Shown piece by piece: positions 45,791 through 62,658 of a DNA stretch of 64,000 nt (within the stretch, counting starts at the first letter, position 1; the number at the start of each line of letters is the position of its first letter). The stretch is taken from contig CAXARI010000010.1 in NCBI GenBank assembly GCA_963971225.1, positions 1 through 64,000 on the forward strand, read 5' to 3'. The stretch comes from Melieria omissa. Lineage: Eukaryota > Arthropoda > Insecta > Diptera > Ulidiidae. The translations under genes and the position numbers were made by a program. The notes under the pieces are model-generated. The model was not told the DNA's origin, ran no database searches, and was given only the letters and a program-made list of their open reading frames with translations.

Positions 45791-48430
45791 CACAATGAAC
45801 AAAAATATAAAAATAATGGCTTGGAATGCAAATGGTGTCTTGAAGCATAAACAAGAGCTCGAACTAGTGCTGAGTAAGGAGAAAATCGATATTTGTCTAA
45901 TATCTGAAACTCACTTAACCACCCAAATGTTTACCGTATTCCCTGGATATAACATGTATTGCTCAAATCATCCACTAAACAATGCAAGAGGAGGCAGTGC
46001 TGTTTTAATAAAAAAAACGATAGACCATTTCGAAGAAGAAATAATGAGCACACCAGCGTTTCAGGCCACAACAGTTGCCGTTAAATTTTGCAAAACTGAT
46101 CTCTTGGTGACGGCATTATATAGCCCACCAAAACATAACATAAAGTCAACAGACTACAAGCAGCTTTTCGAAAAATACAAAGGAAGATCCATCATTGGTG
46201 GAGACTTTAATGCAAAGCATGTTAACTGGGGATCTCGCCTGACAACAACTAAAGGTCGCGAGTTATGGAAAGCATCCCAACAGGCTGGCTGCCAAATAAT
46301 TTCAACCGGCAATCCAACCTATTGGCCATCAGACCCAAATAAAACTCCAGACTTGATCGATTTCTTTGTCGTCAAACAAATACCTAACAGTTTGATATCT
46401 GTTGAAGACGGGTTAGATCTAAATTCAGATCACTCGCCAATATTTATGACCATTTATGGTGAATTAAAAGCCAGCGAACAAAATCTTACTCTCACAAACA
46501 AATTTACTGACTGGGAGTTCTTCAAATATAAACTAGACAAATACATAGATATCACTAGCCCAATCAGAAACACTGACGACATTGAAGACGAAACAATCAA
46601 GTTGACAACACAAATTCAAAGAGCTGCTTGGCTAAGTACACCCGAAATCAGTCCAAAAATTGCCCAACAAAAATACCCGCGTGAAGTACTAGAGCTTATA
46701 AAGGAAAAAAGGAAATTACGAAGAAAATGGCAGTCGATTAGGTCACCTTCACTCAAAAAGGAATTAAATAGACTCACTAAACTTTTAAAGGACAAGATAC
46801 AAAAACACAAAAATAAAACTCTAAACATTAAATTACAAAACTTATCGGCTGAAAAAATATCAAATTATTCCCTTTGGAAGACTATGGCGTGCTTGAAGAG
46901 ACCAACTTCTCATAATCCCCCAATTAAACAATTAAATAGCTCCCAAACCTGGGCAAAAAGCGATTCGGAAAAAGCTGATGTGTTTGCGCAACACCTTAAA
47001 AGAATTTTTCAACCCTTTGGAAGAGCAAACAGTTTCACTCCACCATCCACTGCCCAAGAATCCACTGAAATCGCACCTTTTACTCCTGACGAGGTCGTCC
47101 ATCAAATCACAAAACTAAAACTAAAGAAAAGTCCGGGTTTTGACCTAATCACTGCAGACGTACTAAAAAATTGGTCGACTAAAGCCGTAATAAAACTGAC
47201 AACGTTAATGAATGCTTGTACAGACCTAAAATATATACCACTGCACTGGAAGGTGTCTGAAATAATAATGATTGCAAAGCCGGGAAAAAACCCTAACGAA
47301 ACTACTTCTTACCGCCCAATTGCATTATTGCCAGTAATGGGCAAACTATTCGAAAAATTATTTGCCAAGCGCTTGAAAGAAATAATTGCTTATAAACAAT
47401 TTTATACAAACGTATTACAAAATGGCACCAAAAATATACAAATAAAAAGACAAATTTCTTTGGTCACAAAAAATGACTCACACCAGCTACACTGGCAATT
47501 TGAAATCAACTAGAACAACAACCCCGTTTTAGAAATTTATATGGAGGAAAAAGTACCTTCCTGATCAAGCTTGGGCCCTACTAGTAGGCCCCAAGGTTGC
47601 AATTTTGCAATAATATTAGTGTAATTCTGTGCATGTGTTTCTACCGGCTCTCCCAGTTTCACATCGCTTAATCGTTGCCAATACTGTATCTACTTTACAC
47701 GTCTGATTTACCAACCCCCAAAACATGTAAAGTAGCCACATTTGCTGACGACACATGCATCTTAGCCGTTGGCCCAAACAATGAAGAATCTACCTTAAAA
47801 TTGCAAGCTTCAATAGATGAAGTCGTTGCATGGACTGAAAAGTGGAACATCAAATTAAACGAGACCAAATCTGTGCATGTTGACTTTACAAATAAGAAAT
47901 TGGACTACAATCCAGTGAAAATATCTGCAGCTGTCGTCCCCTATAGTAACACTGCCAAATATTTGGGTATGACTTTAGACTCAAAGCTCAAATGGAAGGA
48001 ACATGTCAAAATTAAAGCAACTGAACTTAACCTCAAGTTACAAAAACTCCAATGGCTAATTGGAAGAAATTCCAGGCTGTCGATACAAAACAAACTTTTG
48101 ATTTATAACCAAGTGTTAAAGCCAGTGTGGACGTACGGCATTCAACTGTGGGGATGCACTGCTAAGTCCAACATTGAAAGTATACAACGTTTCCAAAACA
48201 AGGTGCTAAGAGGTGTGGTAAACGCACCATGGTATGTACGGAACGATGACTTGCACAGCGACCTTAAGGTGAAAAAGGTAGCTGACACAATCTTTCTCTT
48301 TGCCACTAAACATGACAAAAGAATACAACTCCATACAAATGCAGAAGCATCGGTTCTCATCGATGAAGCCACCAATATAAGAAGATTAAAAAGAACCAAG
48401 CCACGAGATCTCGTGGTTAATTTCCTGTGA
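45783..48430 (+). pseudogene. Jockey-like ORF2, copy 2: endonuclease complete, RT centre missing
   Basis: The endonuclease region includes DPNKTPDLIDFFVVKQ, absent from copy 1, together with ISETHLT, GGDFNAKH and SDHSPIF. The 576-codon ORF ends at 47513 at the same lesion as copy 1. The C-terminal RT part (TFADDTCILAV and downstream) is a separate ORF at 47675-48430. No functional RT can be made. Confidence 0.82.
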
Positions 48431-48469
48431 ATTCAATATAAAACAAACAGAATTATATTACTTGTTGGC

Positions 48470-48724
<255 letters not shown>

Positions 48725-48797
48725 GAATTTGACATTCACAGCTTTTTTGCTGGAATTCACCCACTTCGGGTATTGCTACCAAAGAAGTTGGGCTCGG

Positions 48798-49336
48798 CTA
48801 TGTGTTGTGGTTTAGGAATTTGCGGGCTATTGTTGATGTTTTTAAGACTATTGCTTTTTGTATCGTTGTGTGTGTTTTTGGGTCTATGTCTATTGCCTTT
48901 AGATGTTTTGTAAATGATTTGGTTGTTATTCCTGTTACCGACATGACTATTGGTGTTACGCTAACTTGATTTTGACGCCACATTTCTTTTATTTCTATTG
49001 CAAGTTGTTCATATTTTTTTATTTTTTCTTCTTCTTTGTGTATTATGTTGTGGTCATTGGGGACGGCTATATCTATTAGGTGCGTTATTTTTTGATCTTT
49101 GTTTTGAATAATTATGTCTGGTCTATTGTGTGTTATTGTTCTATCTGTTAGTACTGTGACATCCCAATATAGTTTTATTTTGTTATTTTCTAAGTTTTTT
49201 TCGGGTTTATATTTGTAGTACGGTGTGTATTCTGTTATTAGTTTATATTTTGTCGCAAGTTCTTGGTGGATTATTTTTCCTACTGTGTCATGTCTATCGG
49301 TGTATTGTGTTCCTACTAATATATTGCAGCTCCCGA
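48798..49336 (-). pseudogene. R4/Dong-like restriction-like endonuclease and C-terminus, copy 2
   Basis: Continues the protein after the insertion: RPDIIIQ...LIDIAVPND and the C-terminal VSVTPIVMSVTG...KFLNHNT ending at 48798. It matches the copy 1 segments at 11355-11715 and 5071-5256, here uninterrupted by Gypsy. Confidence 0.8.
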
Positions 49337-49588
49337 TGATTATTATTTTATTATTTATTTATTTGGGTCATTAAGGTTACACTACCTAAGAACATGGTTC
49401 TTTTATAAGTGCATCAACTAACATTAGGTAACAGTGGTATCGAGCTTAAAAAAAAAGAAAAAGAAAAATACAAACTGTATACTTAAGGCTATTACAGAAA
49501 AAGTACAGTATATAGGAGTTGAGATACAATGCAAAGAGTAAGAGATGAGAAATAAGTTTTGATGATCTGCAATCGAAAGGCAAGCCCA

Positions 49589-52513
49589 TTACAATAATTC
49601 ATTGAAATAGTCGGAAATTCGCGCTTTATAGTTGTTTCTATTCAGTCCAGCTTTCAAAGTGTCCGGAAGAGAGTTCCATAGTCTTACGGCGTTAATGAAA
49701 AAAAGTCTAGAAGAGGTCAGGTACACATACTTTGGAACAATAAGGTTGTGATGTCTTCCCGACTTAGGCATTTGAAGTTTGTCATATAAATATTTCGGCT
49801 CTTTTCATTCAACTAATTTAAATATGAATGCACAGTTTCTTGCTGACAAGTAATTGGTGATGCTGCAACCAAGAATTTTATTCCTCCACAGCGAGACATG
49901 GTCATATTTTCCCACCCCATATACATATCGAGTAATGTTATTAAATGTCACATTAATTTTGTGTGACGACTTGGAGTCAAGTTTGCTATAAACCAGCTCT
50001 GAGTATGTTATATGGGGCACAATAAGCTGCATGGCTAGCTTTCGTCTGGTCTCAAGCGGAGTGAAGGAGGCAGAAATTCTTAGTCTACGCAATATTGCGT
50101 ATACATTTTTCACAATTTTGTTTATATGATCAGAGCAAGTCAGCTTGGAGTTTATCATGAATCCCAAGTTTTTTATTTTGTCAGTAAGCTTCAGTGCACT
50201 ATTATTAATGAAAAGAGGGGGTATATTGTCAGATTGTACTACTCGATTGCTTATAGGCAAAACATATGACTTAGATGCATTTAGATATAAAGCGTTATTA
50301 AGGGCCCAATCCGAGATGGCAGACAAATCACTATTAATTTTAAAACATAAATCCTCCACAAGACCAATACGACTAGACAAATACAATTGGATATCATCAG
50401 CATAAGCATGGACATTAACATATTTGCACACCAAGAAAACATCATTTACAAAGAGACTAAACAAAAGGGGACCAAGTACAGATCCTTGAGGAACACCAGC
50501 ACCAATTGATTCAAACTGAGATGAGGAATGCGTTCCCCTCACTTGTTGAACTCTGCCAGCAAGATAGCTACGCATTAATTTAATGGAGCAATCAGAGAAT
50601 CCGAAGTTGCACTTAAGTTTCTCACATAATAGTACGTGGTTAACCGAGTCGAAGGCTTTGGAAAAGTCCAAAAGGCATAAAAGCGTTAGTTCTTCATGGT
50701 CAAAAGGCACCCTAATATCATCTAAAATTTTCATCATTGCAGTGGAACAGCTATGCTTTGGTCTAAATCCAGACTGCAGGGGTGACAGTAAATTGTTATC
50801 ATGAATGAAGGTTGAGATTTGTTCCGCCATTAAGGACTCGCAAACCTTCGAGAATGCCGGTAAGATACTGATTGGCCGATAGTCATTTGGGCTTAGTGCT
50901 GTGGTTACCTTCGCAACAGGCAAGATGATTGCTCTTTTCCATGCTGCAGGAAAACAGGCACTCGTAAAGCAGTGATTAATTATATGCGTGAGAGGTTCAA
51001 TAATAAAAGGTAATATAATTTTAACAAACTTAAGAGATATACCATCATCCCCAACAGCATTTGACTTGATACGAGTAATGGATTTTACGACATCAGACTC
51101 GGTAACTCCAACAAATTGAAATCGCTTTTTAAATTCCACAGCAGGCGGAATAGCTTTAGCTAAAGGGAAGGAAATATTGCTATTGCTGGCACTAACGAAG
51201 AAGTTGTTCAAGACATTCGGGTCAATTTTGCAATCAACAGCCTGATTGCCATGGATGTTTAAATTCTTTAAGTTGCGCCATAAATCTTTCGATGGGAGAG
51301 AGGCATTCAATTTTTCTTTGCAATAGTACCGCTTAGCCTGCCTTGTAGTCGCCGTCGCTTCATTTCTAGCAGATTTGCACTGACACCAAGATATATCTGT
51401 CCTCAGTCTTTTCCAGTTGGAGTGCATCTTGTTGCGCTTTTTAATTGCCAAATGGACTTTGTTGTTGTACCAAGGACATGCCGTATTTCTGACTCGAGTT
51501 TTACGAAGAGGGACATGCGCATCAAACAGTAGGATTAAATTATTATTTAAAAATTCTAGCTTTTTATCAACTGTCTCGAGACTCCAACAATCATTCCAAC
51601 AAATACAAGACAAGTCAGAGAACAGAGCAGCAACATTCAAAGACCGATAATCACGATACAAAAAAGTAGCACCAAGTTCTGAACGCTGAAACACAACATC
51701 TACCGAACAAAAAATTAAGTCGTGGTCAGATACAAAAAACAGTTGGTCAAATTTAAGAATATGAGAATGGTCAGAGGTAATAAAAAAGTCCAAGAGGCTA
51801 GGGATAGAGTTAGTCGAATATCTGGTCGGTATGGTACTATTAACAATCACCAAACCAGCAGCTGATATGTGATCATGCAGCTTATCAGTGCAGGAGTCAT
51901 TCGAGAGCAGATTTACATTGAAATCACCACAAATCACGTAACGTTCATAATCAATCACAAATACAGACAACTCTGCAAAGAAAGTATCTAACACAAAGCA
52001 TCTATGTGGATTGTAAACACAGGATATTAGGACCTTCGAAGTGCCATCAGATACTTCGGCAATTATGTACTCAGTATCAGAATTACTTGATTTTATCAAT
52101 GGCCTGAGACTTAGTGGTTTTTTGTAATATATTGCTACTACTCCTCCTTTTCTGTGTTTGCGATCATTTCGAATAATGTTGTAATTATTGATTGAGTAGT
52201 AAAAATCAGGAATATCGTCACTGAACCAAGTCTCAGAGACACAGATAATATCAATATGTGTCCCTTCAAACGTGCTCCTCACATAATCAAGTTTCTCGGT
52301 GTTTAAACTCCGTGCATTAAAGTGGACTATGTTTAGGCCAGCAGATTGCTTGCAAAGAATATCAATAACCAATTTTTGGTTTTCACTAACGCCTGAACCT
52401 ATTTTGCTAGTCAGTTTGAATATGGCAATACTGCACCGAACATGAAACAACCGAAAACACGAAAGTACATAACAAAACAATTGCAAACCATCAAATTTAT
52501 GCAATAAGAGCAA
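49589..52513 (-). pseudogene. CR1-like ORF2 (APE endonuclease + RT), in-frame TGA near the C-terminus
   Basis: Endonuclease: NIVHFNARSLNTEK, VSETWFSDDIP, CGDFNVNLLS, SDHDLIFCSV. RT: NDYRPISILPAFSKV, LDFSKAFDSVNH, GAGVPQGSVLGPLLFSLFV, HAYADDIQLYL. The 902-codon frame closes with TGA at 49805-49807. Eleven codons later the same frame continues through YLTSSRLFFINAVRLWNSLP to 49589, the conserved C-terminus of this family. The lesion is therefore one nonsense codon. There is no ATG at the start (opens with TTG at 52513), so translation may begin by reinitiation or the start has been lost. Confidence 0.85.
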
Positions 52514-52726
52514 AACAGAGAATGAAGAAAGAAAAGAGGAAGAATAGATAATAATATAATAATAACAAATGTTGAAATTAAGTTCAATATAGATGAAACA
52601 GGAAAATATAAATCAATTATAGTAAGTAATAAGCAAGAATTAATAATAAGTAGAGAAACATAATTGTAACTTAATGTACACATAGATCTGGAAACAAGCA
52701 GGAACATGATGTTGTTTTTGTTGCTG

Positions 52727-53581
52727 TTATGCCGTACCAACAATTGCATCGACGCTCTTCTTGTCAAAAACGCGAATAGCTTCTCCTCCGTCTTTCTTCC
52801 TCACCAAGACTTCCCCACGTATTGAGAAAGCAGCCGAGAGAAGTTTTTGGCGTTTTAACCTAGCAGCATATTGCATTAGCTCACGATTCCCTTTCGTTAG
52901 ACTTTCATGCACGTAAAAGTTCGCATTACTTTCCACACCAATATCTCTTAGCGCCATCGGTCGTCTAGTTGCCTTGCAGTGACCAGCTATAGATTTGAGT
53001 AGCTGATTTCGAGCATGAGCAGAGAGAAGTTTGATGATGATCGGAGAATTACCGCTAGTCTTTCCCACATCTTTCTTCTCAGGCAGTCGGAAGGCTTCAC
53101 GTATGGTTGGCACTTCATGCCGGACCGCTTTACAGATGCTGGAGAGGATGTCAACACAGCTAGCACTCACGGAGTTCGGTACGCCGTTGACTATTAAGTC
53201 TGTGGCGACCATTTCCCTTTCAAATTTCGCTGTCTCTCTTTTAAGAGCAGTAACTTCAGCTTTTAGGGCACTAACATCCTCACATGACGCTTCAACAGCA
53301 GTCAGCCTCACTTCCATAAATTTCATTGTTGTTTTAATAGTCAGCAACTCATCAGACAAACTATTAATTTTCTGCATCAGCCTCTCTTCACTGCATTTTA
53401 CATACGCACTCAGCTGCTCCACGATAGACTCTCTTTGCTGGTCAATTTTTGCCTCCAGTTGTTGTACCCAAGACGCCATCGGCGAGTTCTCAACACATCG
53501 GCCTTTCGAGTGGAGTGGAGTGTTGATCTCTAACGGAGACAGCTTCGTGCTTCTCGTCGTTTTCTTTGCAGCACCAGACAT
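52727..53581 (-). CDS. CR1-like ORF1, 284 aa, coiled coil plus C-terminal nucleic-acid-binding region
   Basis: The start is taken at the ATG at 53581 (MSGAAKKTTRSTK), since the longer frame upstream opens with TTG. A coiled coil spans residues ~40-125 (QQLEAKIDQQRESIVEQ..., VSALKAEVTALKRETAKFE). A C-terminal region resembles the FP25K-like/RRM-type domains of insect CR1 and L1 ORF1 proteins (VNGVPNSV...PIIIKLLSAHARNQLLK, YVHESLTKGNRELM). It would bind the element's RNA and form the RNP. The ORF is intact. Confidence 0.8.
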   Translation of the reverse strand: MSGAAKKTTRSTKLSPLEINTPLHSKGRCVENSPMASWVQQLEAKIDQQRESIVEQLSAYVKCSEERLMQKINSLSDELLTIKTTMKFMEVRLTAVEASCEDVSALKAEVTALKRETAKFEREMVATDLIVNGVPNSVSASCVDILSSICKAVRHEVPTIREAFRLPEKKDVGKTSGNSPIIIKLLSAHARNQLLKSIAGHCKATRRPMALRDIGVESNANFYVHESLTKGNRELMQYAARLKRQKLLSAAFSIRGEVLVRKKDGGEAIRVFDKKSVDAIVGTA

Positions 53582-53805
53582 TATTGGTAAATAATGTTTT
53601 TTTAAACTTTTAACACACAAAAGCTAGATGTATGGCCAAACCACCAAGACTTCAACAGCTGCAACCCAAAGAGGATCTCTTCACCAAGCTTTTCACAGTT
53701 TTTTAAGTATTATCGCGACTTTGTGTGGTAGAAACAGTGACTTAAACGGCAGCGCAAAATTTAAACGTCTACTCGCCAGACATACTCGTATATGAATTCT
53801 GTGTC
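53582..53805 (-). other. CR1-like 5' UTR
   Basis: Non-coding; no promoter motif is claimed. Right border defined by the TGAT duplication. Confidence 0.7.
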
Positions 53806-54976
53806 TGATGTGTTCTATTGTTTCTGTATGCTGAAGGCATCTTCTGCACATGTGTGTTTCTATGTTTTCTTTCAGTATGAATCTACGGTAGTTTCTGGTG
53901 GCTATAACCTGGTCTTGCATAGCTAGAACGAATCCTTCCGTTTCTGGGTAGATTTGTCCTTTTTTGAGCCATGCATATGATAGTGTGCTATTTATTTTGT
54001 TGTTTTGCATTATGGACATGTGTCTTCCATGTAATTCCTTTCCGGTCCAGTTTGCTTTTTTTCGTGCTGTAATTTCCTGTTTGGTTTCTATGTTTATGTT
54101 TTGTGTGTGTAGGTTGAGTGGAGTGTATTGTGTGTCTGAGCTTGAGATAGCTTTGTGTAGGGGGGTTTGTTTATTGTGGAAGTAGTTTCGTAGTTTTTGT
54201 ATTTGTGTGTTGTGTAGTGCTGTGAGGTCTATAATGCCTCGGCCCCCTTCGTCCCTGTTTAGTGTTAATCTTTCGATGCATGAATTTGGGTGGAGATATC
54301 TATGTTGCGTCATTTTGGTTCTGTTTATCCTGTTCATCCTTTCTAGATCTGTTGCTGTCCATTTTATTATGCCAAATGTATATGTAACTATTGGAATTGC
54401 ATATGAGTTTATTGCTTTTGTTAGGTTCTTTGAGTTTAATTTTGTTTTCATTATCTTTGTTAGTCTTGAGATATACCGTTTTTCAATTTGTGTTTTGATT
54501 TGTGTGTGATTTATTTCGTTGTTTTGATTGAATCCTAGGTATTTGTACAATTCTCCTGTATTTAGGTAGTCCATTGGTTCGTTGTTAAGTATGACTGGAA
54601 GGGATGTCTTGATTTTATTGCCTTTTTCTATGTTAATAAGTTTGCATTTTTGTATGCCGAACTCCATACATGTGTCGTTTGTGAATGTTTGTGTTAGTGT
54701 TAATAGATTTTGCATTTGCGTTATGTTAGGTGCGTAAAGTTTTATGTCATCCATGTATAGGAGATGGTTTATTATGTGATTTGTTTTGTTTTGCTGCTTT
54801 TTTTTGTATCCTATTGTACTGTTGTTTAGTAGATTAGATAGTGGGTTTAAGGATATGCAGAACCATAGGGCACTCAGCGAGTCTCCTTGGAAAATACCTC
54901 TTTTTATTTGAATTTCTTCGGTTTCAGTTTGGTGTTGCTTTGTGTGTAGGTGTATCTTTGTTCGCCATGTTTGCAT
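53806..54976 (-). pseudogene. R4/Dong-like ORF, RT C-terminal half up to the CR1-like insertion
   Basis: Near-identical to 11740-12879 of copy 1 (YMDDIKLYA, CRRCLQHTETIEHI). It is cut at the CCHC motif by the CR1-like element. Codons beyond EHI in the ORF come from the insertion. The endonuclease part continues at 48798-49336 beyond it. Confidence 0.82.
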
Positions 54977-56201
54977 AATTGTTTTTAAGAATTGTTGGAT
55001 TTTGGTGTCTATTTTGTAGATTTGTAAGATCTCTGTTAGCCAGCTGTGTGGGATTGAGTCGAAAGCTTTTTTGTAGTCTATGTATCCGGTGATGAGGTTG
55101 CGGTTTTTGTCTTTTACTTGTTGTAGTATTACGCTGTCTATAATGATCTGTTCTTTGCACCCTTGGCTGTTTCTTCGGCATCCTTTTTGTTCTTCCGCGA
55201 GTATGTTGTTTTGTATAATGTGGCTTTCTATTTTTTGTGTTAGTATGGCATATGGTATATATTGTTGGCAGGCATGTTATCGGTCTGTAGTTTGCCGGAT
55301 TTTTTGTGTCTTGGTTTTTCGGTTTGATGTATGTTTTTCCTAATGTTAAAAAGTTTGGTGTATCGTGGGGGTTTGTTATAATATGGTTTATCTGCTTTAA
55401 AAGTGTTAAATGGAGTGAGGTGAATTTTTTGTAACAGAAGTTATGTACGTGGTCTATTCCGGGTGCTTTCCAGTTATGAGTTTTATTGATTGCATTTTTG
55501 AGTTCGTCTATTGATATGTTGGTTGTTTCTTGTTGGTTGATGTTGTTATGTCTATTTTTTTCGTCTGTTATCCACATTGCTTTTTTGTTGTGTTGTTTGG
55601 GGGTCGTCCATATGCTTTCCCAATACGATTGTATTTCGGGTGTTGTTGGTGGCTCGAAGTCTAATGTGTCATGTTGCTCCAGTGTTTTATAGAATTGTTT
55701 TTGATTCGTGTTGAATTTGTGGTTCTGTGTTTTACGGGCGTTGGATTCTTTGTATCTTCTAAGTCGGGTTGCGTATACGGCAAGTTTTTGTTTGTATGTT
55801 TCTAGGATTTCGATAGTGTTTATGGTTTCTTGGTTTAGAATAAATTTCATTTGTTTCATTATAGTCTTAGAGTGGTTCCCTTTGTTATATTGTGTTAGCT
55901 GTCCAATTGTTTTTCTAATATTTCTTATCTTATTTTCGATACGTATTTGCCATTTTGGTTTTCTATTATGTTGTTTATCTTTGTTCGGAGGTATCGGTTT
56001 TTGGTTGTTGAGTGTAATTGCTGTCATGGACGCTGCATAGATTAGTAGGAGGGTTTCTTCGAGATCGGTTGATTCGTACGCGTATTGGGTAAGTATGTTG
56101 TTTATTGTATTGATAATTTGGTTAGTATTTGTTTTGAAAATGAGTTTCGGAATTGGCGTCCTATATTGTGGGTGTATACCCTTCCATTTTATTATGGTCA
56201 T
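54924..56201 (-). pseudogene. R4/Dong-like ORF, RT N-terminal half
   Basis: Contains the RT entry motifs WKAPGIDHVHNF and NPANYRPITCLPTIYTI. After residue ~285 it runs out of frame (Arg/Lys/Gln-rich tail). The true frame, carrying the YKKAFDS-type catalytic block, lies in another frame at about 55000-55270 and joins the RT half at 54976. The frameshift is near 55270. Confidence 0.75.
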
Positions 56202-56203
56202 TT

Positions 56204-56803
56204 CTATTGCAATTTTAAGGTGCTGTTGTTCGTTGGTTGTTTGGTGGATTGTCTCGGAGGTCTCGATGTGTGCGTGTTGTCGGTATCTTGAATATTGTTG
56301 TTGGTGATATTGGTTGTTTCTATATGGTTCCTGTTGGGGCTTATGGAGTCATTATTGTTACTGTCTGTGTCATTTCCATTATTTTGTTGCATTTGTAATT
56401 CTATTGCTATCTGTTCTTTGATCTGTTGTATTTCGATATCTGTAAGGCGTTTGTTAACTAGGATTGTTCTCTTTTGATCTGCAAGTCGTTGTTGTGTGAT
56501 GTTAATGTGTGGGTATATATTTGTAAAAAGTTCATACAATTTTTCTCTATATCCTATTTTAATTTTTTCGAGTTCTGTTGCTCTGTAGTAACAACGCATG
56601 ACGTTTCTATTTATATCATTGTTCCATGTCATTCGCTGTCTTGGTTTTCCAGCCTTAGTGGTTGCTGTTTGTCTTAGCAAAGCACTAGCGGTTGGTTCAT
56701 TGTTAGCTGCGGGGTCGTTATCGTGGTCGAGCTCTGTTGTCCCACGCCGTTCTCGACCGGTACGGCGTTCGTCCGAGGCTTGGTTTCTTGTTTTTGGAAC
56801 CAT
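56204..56803 (-). pseudogene. R4/Dong-like ORF, N-terminal part
   Basis: About 200 codons, rich in Asn/Thr/Gln (QMQQNNGNDTDSNNND...), with MTWNNDINRNVMRCYYRAT near residue 60. A stop at 56204 is a frame change, since the next ORF (56201) continues the same protein in another frame. No zinc finger is evident here. Confidence 0.7.
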
Positions 56804-56871
56804 TGGGCCACATCAGTAGGTGGTTGGCCTTACTGGTGGGTAACTAGGGTCCGCGGGATTGTCACACCCGT

Positions 56872-56892
56872 CATTCCTCGTCGAGAGGAATG
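56872..56892 (-). other. Hairpin at the 5' end of R4/Dong copy 2
   Basis: CATTCCTC-GTCGA-GAGGAATG is a perfect 8-bp stem, 11 bp from the junction with the TTA array. It lies in the 5' UTR of the sense strand. Confidence 0.75.
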
Positions 56893-56903
56893 CCCCTGCG
56901 GGC

Positions 56904-61344
<4,441 letters not shown>

Positions 61345-61480
61345 GGCGCCCGAGCAGGGACCCGCGCAAAAATGCGGGTCGACGCGTGAAGGACTCAGGG
61401 CGAAGCAACCGCTTCGAAAAATAACAGTAAGTTTAAAATAGGAAAACGTAAAAGAAAACAAGATAAAGAAATACGTCTTC

Positions 61481-61618
61481 ATCCTGCGATTCCTACGGGA
61501 CCCTCCAGGATATAACAAATACCAAAAGTGCTGCGACCCCGAAGCCCCTCAGCCTTTCATAAAAATTATTTGGGAACTGCCAGCGATTCACCACCTTCGG
61601 GGGGACCCTCCTGTGCAG
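61481..61618 (+). ncRNA. Leader hairpins of errantivirus D
   Basis: 61481-61511 is ATCCTG/CAGGAT with the UACG core, the same as the second unit of B. 61529-61552 is GCTG/CAGC with a reduced core (CGACCCCGAAGCCCCT). 61577-61618 is CTGCCAG/CTGTGCAG with one bulge and a CC-TTCG-GG tip. Cis-acting structure in the leader. Confidence 0.7.
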
Positions 61619-62658
61619 TAAAAAATAAAAAGTGTACCACGATTCGCCAACTCCAGGGAATACTCCCGTACACTCGGCATATCCCCAAATATAAATTTAT
61701 CAAAACCGGCGATCCAAATGCTTGGATCTTTCGGTAACATAACACTGTGAAGAAAAAGTCCTGAGTTCCTAACGCCAACGAATTGTAAAGGATCGGCCTT
61801 ATCCCACCTCACACCTTGTGCGTTCGCTTAAAAGTCGGAGTATATCCTCTGGACAAGTCGAGCGCCGAACGGTGATGAGCGGATAGGTGGAAGACACCGT
61901 GCCTTAGTAGGTCGGCTGCAATTATAAACGCGGTCGACTAAAAAGGATAACACGTGAAGCCAGTCGCTCCTTAGTAGGTTGCCCGCAATCAAATTGCGGA
62001 CGACTAAAACGGATAAAGTGACCCTTCCGCGACGAAAATTGTCAAAAGCCGTTCCCTTCAGAACACGGTGAAACGAAGTTTAAAGGCAGACGCCGTTGAG
62101 CGCGAGCCGCCGTTAACGTAAGATCACGGTACACATAAATAAAAACCGCTTCCTTACTTTCAGATAAACAGAGAATAAGCACCGAACGAAAGGTGCCAGA
62201 GGATTATGGATTGTGGAAAATAAAACAAAAAAAAAAACAAAATTGTGTTAATGATTTAAAAGTGCTAGAAAACAAAAAATTGATAGGAAAAGTGCCAGAA
62301 AACAAAAAATTGATAGGAAAAGTGCCAGAAAATAAGGGAAAAAGTTGCTAATATATAAATAATAAGAAGTGTCAAACAATTTTTCCTTGGTGAAAAAGAG
62401 AAATCATAAGAATTCATAAGAATTCCTTGGTAGTTCAAAGAAACATAAAAAAAAAAGAGATAAATATAAATAAAAAGATAAATGGTAAAAAAATTCTAAA
62501 ATTTTAAAAATTTTTTGTTTTTTAAATTGTAAAAAAAAAGGAAGAAAATAAGAAGTGTGAAAGTGCCACCCGAAAGGTTCGAAAGGTGCTGAAAGGAAGG
62601 AGTACGAGAACATATAGAGGTGAGTCCTTGAACTGTTTGGTGTATTTGATTGGTGAAA
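61619..62658 (+). other. Errantivirus D leader, remainder
   Basis: No gene. It contains two TTAGTAGGT(C/T)G-flanked direct repeats (near 61904 and 61972) and an A-rich segment with a 33-bp direct repeat (AAGTGCCAGAAAACAAAAAA type, near 62290-62335) before the gag ATG. Confidence 0.65.

Larger units (their letters stand above)
49341..53805 (-). mobile_element. CR1-like non-LTR retrotransposon, nearly complete
   Basis: 4.47 kb inserted into R4/Dong copy 2, with a short TGAT duplication (49337-49340 and 53806-53809). It has a 5' UTR (53582-53805), ORF1, ORF2 and an A/T-rich 3' end made of AAATAAATAAATAATAAAATAATA-like sequence. Copy 1 of Dong has no insertion here. The only obvious coding defect is a stop near the end of ORF2. 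Confidence 0.87.
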
